Positions 5,837-8,982 of a stretch of DNA of 8,982 nucleotides are shown here, piece after piece. The notes under the pieces are model-generated. The model searched no databases and had not been told where the DNA came from. It saw nothing but the letters and a program-made list of their open reading frames with translations. Positions within the stretch are counted from its first letter, which is position 1. The number at the start of each line of letters is the position of its first letter. The DNA comes from JANXQG01 sp037147235 (GTDB lineage: Bacteria; Planctomycetota; Planctomycetia; Pirellulales; Thermoguttaceae): positions 1 to 8,982 of the forward strand of contig JBAWVO010000265.1 of assembly GCA_037147235.1 (NCBI GenBank), read 5' to 3'. Both the position numbers and the translations under genes were made by a program.

Positions 5837-6202
5837 ATGGGTATCCGTGTTTTAATGGCCGACGATTCCAAGACGATGCGCACGATCATTCGGCGATCGT
5901 TGTTGGCGGTGGGCGTGAGCGAGGCGACCGAGGCCGGCGACGGCAACGAGGCCATCGCCCTGTTCAAGCCTGGAGAATTTGACCTGGTTTTGACCGACTG
6001 GAACATGCCCGGCCAACCCGGCATTGAGGTCGCTCGCGCTATTCGCGCCCAGGACGCGAAAATCCCCATCATCATGATCACCACGGAAGCCGACAAAGAA
6101 CGCGTCGTGCAGGCGGTTCAGGCCGGTGTGACCGACTATCTCCTCAAGCCGTTCACGCCCGACGCCCTCCGTGAAAAGCTGGCCAAGCACGGCTGCGGCT
6201 GA
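5837..6202 (+). CDS. Single-domain CheY-like response regulator receiver
   Basis: The 121-residue product is one receiver domain and nothing else. Every catalytic position is present: acidic pair Asp9-Asp10 (MADDSK), phosphoacceptor Asp54 in LTDWNMPG, switch Thr82/Thr83 in IMITTEADKE, and Lys104 in YLLKPF. The motifs TDWNMPG, TTEADKE and KPFTPDALREKL resemble chemotaxis CheY more closely than transcription-factor receivers, so it probably relays phosphate from a histidine kinase by docking to a partner protein. No kinase, phosphatase or chemotaxis gene is nearby, so it is an orphan and its partner cannot be named. A good promoter, a purine-rich ribosome binding site and an upstream palindrome suggest it is transcribed on its own. 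A dyad repeat follows its stop after four bases and may end transcription. Confidence 0.92.
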   Translation: MGIRVLMADDSKTMRTIIRRSLLAVGVSEATEAGDGNEAIALFKPGEFDLVLTDWNMPGQPGIEVARAIRAQDAKIPIIMITTEADKERVVQAVQAGVTDYLLKPFTPDALREKLAKHGCG

Positions 6203-6206
6203 ACGA

Positions 6207-6224
6207 TCAGGCTGGAAAGCCTGA
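6207..6224. repeat. Seven-base-arm dyad just after the receiver gene, repeat or terminator
   Basis: TCAGGCT-GGAA-AGCCTGA forms a perfect seven-pair stem with a four-base loop, starting four bases after the CheY-like stop codon. No T-run follows, so classical intrinsic termination is not assured. From memory this core followed by CGTAC recurs between genes in planctomycete genomes, which favours a small interspersed palindromic repeat. The rest of the 119-base gap to the DUF4058 gene shows nothing else. Confidence 0.5.
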
Positions 6225-6321
6225 CGTACTATCCCACTCGCTGGCGATCACCGATATAATGGATTGATGTTCTCAGTCCGCGCCTTCGTTCGGTGAGATC
6301 CAAACCAGCAGCGAGAGAATT

Positions 6322-7074
6322 ATGCCTGTCCACGATTGGACCCGCGTTGAATCCGGTATTTTCCATGCATTCCACCACGGCTGGATCGAGGAGATCAGCC
6401 GGGCGTTGAACCGGGGAATCTTGCCGCCGCAATATTACGCGCTACCGGAGCAAAAAGCAGCCGGTTTTGGTCCCGATGTGCTGGCATTGGAAATGCTGTC
6501 CGACGAAAACGGCAACCCGGAACCTTCGATCGAGAATGGTGACTCTCCGGTTTCGCTCCTGGTCGCGCCACCGCAGGTTCGCCTGACTGCGGAAACGGAG
6601 ATGGAATACTATCGCCGCAAGCAGAGCCACATTGCCGTTCGACATGCCAGCGGCGATTCGCTCGTGGCGGTTGTCGAGGTCGTGTCGCCGGGCAACAAGG
6701 CCAGCCGCACGGGGCTACGATCTTTCGTGGAGAAAGTGGCCGAATTCCTGGAGCGGCAGATTCATCTCTTGATTCTCGACTTGCTTCCACCAACTCCGCG
6801 CGATCCCCAGGGTATTCATGGCGTGATTTGGGAAGAAATCACGGGAGAGAATTATGATGCGCCGACGGACGAGCCGTTGACCTTGGCGGCCTACGAGTCC
6901 GCTTCAAATGTTCGCGCGTACGTCGAGCCTTTGCGAATCGGCAGCGACTTGCGCTCGATGCCGCTCTACCTGGAACCGGGCGGCTATGTGCTCTTGCCTT
7001 TGGAAGCCACCTATACCGAGGCTTTTGCCGCCTTGCCTCGCCGGTGGCGGACGGTGTTGGAGAGGAGCGAATAA
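6322..7074 (+). CDS. DUF4058 family protein
   Basis: The 250-residue product matches the DUF4058 pattern along its whole length. It opens with MPVHDWTRVESGIFHAFHHG, continues with LPPQYYALPEQ (34-44) and FGPDV (49-53), has VAVVEVVSPGNK (115-126) at the centre, then LILDLLPP (150-157), and ends with a LPLEATY-type stretch. The function is unknown. The central E-V-V-S-P-x-N-K, followed by a helix and a hydrophobic LLILDL strand, recalls the Uma2/PD-(D/E)XK-like fold, so a nuclease-related role is possible but unproven. Such genes are often multicopy in planctomycetes and cyanobacteria (from memory). The start fits the family's usual N-terminus; the ribosome binding site is weak. Its stop lies exactly where the opposing small gene at 7075-7185 loses its family-like sequence, so this gene may sit in an acquired segment. 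Confidence 0.88.
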   Translation: MPVHDWTRVESGIFHAFHHGWIEEISRALNRGILPPQYYALPEQKAAGFGPDVLALEMLSDENGNPEPSIENGDSPVSLLVAPPQVRLTAETEMEYYRRKQSHIAVRHASGDSLVAVVEVVSPGNKASRTGLRSFVEKVAEFLERQIHLLILDLLPPTPRDPQGIHGVIWEEITGENYDAPTDEPLTLAAYESASNVRAYVEPLRIGSDLRSMPLYLEPGGYVLLPLEATYTEAFAALPRRWRTVLERSE

Positions 7075-7185
7075 ATAATCAACGATCTCTAGCACGGCAT
7101 CGGCGAGCCATTCCGGCGGCACATCACGACCGTCATTAAACTGGAGCGGGAGTAGCACCTCGAATCGCCGCCAATTGTTCGGCAT
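7075..7185 (-). pseudogene. Truncated small protein beginning RFEVLLPLQFNDG
   Basis: From the ATG at 7185 the frame reads MPNNWRRFEVLLPLQFNDG, then RDVPPEWLADAVLEI. From memory this resembles the N-terminus of small uncharacterised proteins of roughly 100-150 residues from planctomycetes and cyanobacteria, which then continue with a conserved body. Here the resemblance stops at about 7080, five or so bases past the DUF4058 stop codon on the other strand. Beyond that the frame stays open to 6904 only as antisense of the DUF4058 gene, with no believable protein. The first 50 bases overlap the upstream 73-residue gene in a different phase, a sign that the two genes belong together. A TTG at 7209 is an alternative start. 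No function is known; a toxin role is speculation. Confidence 0.5.
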
Positions 7186-7357
7186 AGGTTGCTTTGCCTT
7201 TGACTGCAAAGGGAATATTTTGGTCCGCCAGTGCTTCCAACGCCGCTTCCGGAACTAGGTGTTCTCCCGTCCTCGATATACGACCTGAAAAACGGCCCAG
7301 CAGGAAAGCTAGGGCTCGCTTCTCCGTGTCGCGATCCGCAAAAGTAATCGTCACCAT
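7136..7357 (-). CDS. Small conserved-looking hypothetical protein, 73 residues
   Basis: I do not recognise a named family, though the sequence resembles, from memory, hypothetical proteins of similar size in other planctomycetes. The product is soluble and mixed alpha/beta. It starts MVTITFADRDTEKRALAFL, has a basic segment GRFSGRISRTGEHLVPE (21-37), a helix EAALEALADQ (37-46), then IPFAVKGKATYAEQLAAIR (48-66). Features like IPF-x-V-K-G-K-A-T-Y-E are common in small antitoxin-like proteins, but no DNA-binding fold is obvious. I prefer the ATG at 7357, with GAGG ten bases ahead, over the in-frame ATG at 7378, because the extra seven residues look unlike the rest. Its 3' end overlaps, out of phase, the start of the truncated gene at 7185, implying coupled translation. 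The pair may have been a two-gene module. Confidence 0.6.
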   Translation of the reverse strand: MVTITFADRDTEKRALAFLLGRFSGRISRTGEHLVPEAALEALADQNIPFAVKGKATYAEQLAAIRGATPAPV

Positions 7358-7395
7358 ATTCAAAACGCCTCGTTTCATCAGTGCGAAAAGACGCC

Positions 7396-7414
7396 TTGCG
7401 GGAGTTTACCGCAA
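7396..7414. terminator. Small hairpin between the HD gene and the 73-residue gene
   Basis: TTGCGG and CCGCAA form a six-pair stem with a seven-base loop in the 103-base gap between two - strand genes. On the - strand it is followed a few bases later by TCTTTTC, a weak T-rich tract. It could end transcripts of the HD phosphohydrolase gene or partly separate it from the small gene downstream. Confidence 0.3.
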
Positions 7415-7481
7415 AAACAGGGAGCAAATCATTTCCCTTCTTACAGGATAGACGTCGAAAGGTCTCGCGTCAACCCAAGCT

Positions 7482-8816
7482 TTAATTGCCCGTTCGCTCG
7501 ATCGCTTGGTCGAGCAGTTGCGGCAGGTTCGGCAGACGGCGAAGATCTCCAACCAAGCGGGGGTGGGCGTAGATGCGGACTCGCTTGACGTAATCGTCAA
7601 ATTGCTCCGTCGCCAAGGCGCGAACGACCGGCGAGACCTCGGCCAAAGGATGCCATGCGCCTTCTTTGGGAAACTGGATCTCAACCGAGATCCGCACTTC
7701 TCGCGAGACCGGTGGGGCGTCGAAAAGGATCTCGTGCGGCGCAATAACGCGCCCCACGGCGGTGCTAGCCAAGGTGGCAAAATGCTCGCAACAGGCTGCC
7801 AGCCAGGGATACGGCCGTCGGGCGAACCGCTGGTAAAGTTCCTTTCCCTCGGAAAACCCGAACTGCGCAAGCCGCTTGTAAAGCTGCCGCGTGGGGCCGA
7901 ACAGTCCGAGGAGCAGATCACCGGCCGGGCCCGTGCCGGCCACTCGCTGCAACTCAGCCACGAACTCGTGCTCCGAGAGGCGGAAAAGGATGTCTAATTC
8001 CAGCGTGCCATGCAGCAGATAAAACGCCCGCTGGAACATCGCCGTGGCCGCGCGGACACCGTGATGCCAGTAGACCTCGCTGAACATCACATAGCGAGCA
8101 AAAACCATCAGCTCGGCAGCCGTGCGGCCCTTGTCCGTGATCGCCAAGCCGTCGCCGGCACGATTCAGACAAAGGCTCCCCAAGAGCCGCTCCTGATCGA
8201 AATGCCGGCCGTAAGGCACGCCGGCATGTAGGCTGTCGCGGAACAGGTAGTCCATCTTGTCGATGTCAATCGGCCCAGAGAGCATGCTCGTCAGGATCCG
8301 CGAGGCCACGTCGCGAGGCTTCTCGCTCAATAGGGCCACGACCTCCCTCGGCTGAATATTCCAATCGTGCCGCAGTACGTCGCCGATCTCACCTTCCAAC
8401 AGAAAACTGTTGGCAAACAGCTCGTGAGTCGGCATGCCGGGCAACTCGATGTCCTCGATCGGATGGCAAAACGGCCAGTGGCCCAGGTCGTGCAGCAGCG
8501 CGGCAGCGAGAAAAATCTCGGCATTCTCGGGGCTGATGGCTGCCTGGAACCGCTCGTCGTGGGCCAGCCGCTTCAGATAGAGCAGCCCCAAGCGGAAGAC
8601 GCCCAGGCTGTGTTCAAAGCGGGTATGATGGGCCGCCGGATAGACCAGCGACACCAAGCCCAATTGGCTGATGCGAGCCAGACGACGAAAGTCGGCCGTG
8701 TCGATCACCTGCCGCACGCGACGCGTGAGCGGAACGTCGATTTCCGGCGGGATGCGGATCAGCGAACGCCTTGCATCCAAGGCGGCAACTTCGGGAATAT
8801 CAAGAATGCTGGACAT
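7482..8816 (-). CDS. HD-superfamily metal-dependent phosphohydrolase (COG1078, SAMHD1/dGTPase-like)
   Basis: A cytoplasmic hydrolase of 444 residues, typical for COG1078. The metal-binding set is complete: His in HHTRFEHSLGV (63-73), His109-Asp110 in LLHDLGHWPFCH, and the distal Asp in PIDIDKMDYLFRDS (182-195). RRLARISQLGLVSLVYP (44-60) before the first His is also characteristic of this group, which includes dNTP triphosphohydrolases of the SAMHD1 and Dgt type. The C-terminal half is helical, ending in a beta-containing section (SREVRISVEIQFP, about 371-383) that may serve allostery or oligomer contacts. Deoxynucleotide triphosphate hydrolysis is the family expectation; the actual substrate is not readable. 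The ATG at 8816 fits the family start, with AGAAGAG about 14 bases upstream as a weak ribosome binding site. It may be co-transcribed with the small gene that follows it. Confidence 0.92.
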   Translation of the reverse strand: MSSILDIPEVAALDARRSLIRIPPEIDVPLTRRVRQVIDTADFRRLARISQLGLVSLVYPAAHHTRFEHSLGVFRLGLLYLKRLAHDERFQAAISPENAEIFLAAALLHDLGHWPFCHPIEDIELPGMPTHELFANSFLLEGEIGDVLRHDWNIQPREVVALLSEKPRDVASRILTSMLSGPIDIDKMDYLFRDSLHAGVPYGRHFDQERLLGSLCLNRAGDGLAITDKGRTAAELMVFARYVMFSEVYWHHGVRAATAMFQRAFYLLHGTLELDILFRLSEHEFVAELQRVAGTGPAGDLLLGLFGPTRQLYKRLAQFGFSEGKELYQRFARRPYPWLAACCEHFATLASTAVGRVIAPHEILFDAPPVSREVRISVEIQFPKEGAWHPLAEVSPVVRALATEQFDDYVKRVRIYAHPRLVGDLRRLPNLPQLLDQAIERTGN

Positions 8817-8937
8817 CGTCTATGCGGCTCTTCTGGGCTTGGGGGTGGAACGCGGAATTGTAATGGGTAGGCCGAGCTTAGGATCGGCGCATAAATAACT
8901 GTCGTGTTTTGCCCACTCGCCGAGCGGTGGGGCGGAC

Positions 8938-8954
8938 GGCACACGGAGTGTGCC
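8938..8954. repeat. Perfect seven-base-arm dyad upstream of the HD gene
   Basis: GGCACAC-GGA-GTGTGCC is a perfect dyad with a three-base loop, followed by TGCTACTTTTCTT. A neighbouring imperfect hairpin (CCACTCGC-CGA-GCGGTGG, 8913-8930, one bulge) precedes it. From memory the GGCACACGGAGTGTGCC core recurs in planctomycete intergenic DNA. With the T-rich tract it could also terminate a + strand transcript, but no + strand gene ends nearby. The rest of 8817-8982 should hold the HD gene promoter, which I cannot pinpoint. Confidence 0.5.
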
Positions 8955-8982
8955 TGCTACTTTTCTTGCGACACTTATTGAT

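Noticed and set aside
5470..6096. Long N-terminal extension of the prenyl synthase reading frame, giving 543 residues
   Set aside because: The extension is largely antisense to the CheY-like gene, has no family features, and a well-placed start with a ribosome binding site exists at 5469.
7506..7997. 163-codon + strand open frame
   Set aside because: It is antisense to the HD phosphohydrolase gene and has no recognisable features.
1..8982. CRISPR array, tRNA, rRNA, transposase or integrase genes
   Set aside because: I looked for regularly spaced repeats, tRNA-like cloverleaf signals and recombinase motifs and saw none.

Overview
The window looks like a piece of a planctomycete chromosome, probably Pirellulales-like. 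This is inferred from gene content, not from a search. The pointers are a sigma factor of a type I associate with planctomycetes, a DUF4058 protein, a short lipoprotein with no recognisable family, sparse gene packing with long gaps, and several short perfect dyad repeats between genes that resemble interspersed repeats of that phylum. Most coding sequence is ordinary and chromosomal; two stretches carry accessory debris.

Layout. On the + strand, a predicted lipoprotein (252-863) is followed after 10 bases by a DUF2721 membrane protein (874-1368). Convergent to them is a solitary sugar/glycerol-phosphate-type ABC ATPase (1511-2596, - strand). From about 2705 to 3026 (+) lie remnants of two different HigA-type antitoxins joined head to tail, the second carrying a frameshift. 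No toxin gene is visible beside either. An AT-richer leader then precedes a planctomycete-type sigma-70 factor (3362-4375). Its start codon overlaps the stop of a four-codon minicistron that has its own strong Shine-Dalgarno sequence. A dyad element separates the sigma gene from a convergent long-chain polyprenyl diphosphate synthase (4465-5469, -), probably for the quinone side chain.

A 361-base divergent region with several dyads and a good candidate promoter leads to a single-domain CheY-like receiver (5837-6202, +), which is followed by a dyad repeat. A DUF4058 gene (6322-7074, +) abuts the truncated 3' side of a small - strand gene (7075-7185). That gene overlaps, out of phase, an intact 73-residue gene (7136-7357, -). 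The two look like a toxin-antitoxin-style or otherwise co-translated pair whose second member was cut off at the DUF4058 junction. An HD-superfamily phosphohydrolase (7482-8816, -) and its upstream region, with another dyad repeat, close the window.

The genes do not form one pathway. The lipoprotein and DUF2721 genes may be co-transcribed, and the two small - strand genes are probably translated together. I do not see a complete new system. The observations most worth a second look are the truncated small-gene pair at 7075-7357, the antitoxin chimera at 2705-3026, and the minicistron/sigma arrangement at 3334-3377.
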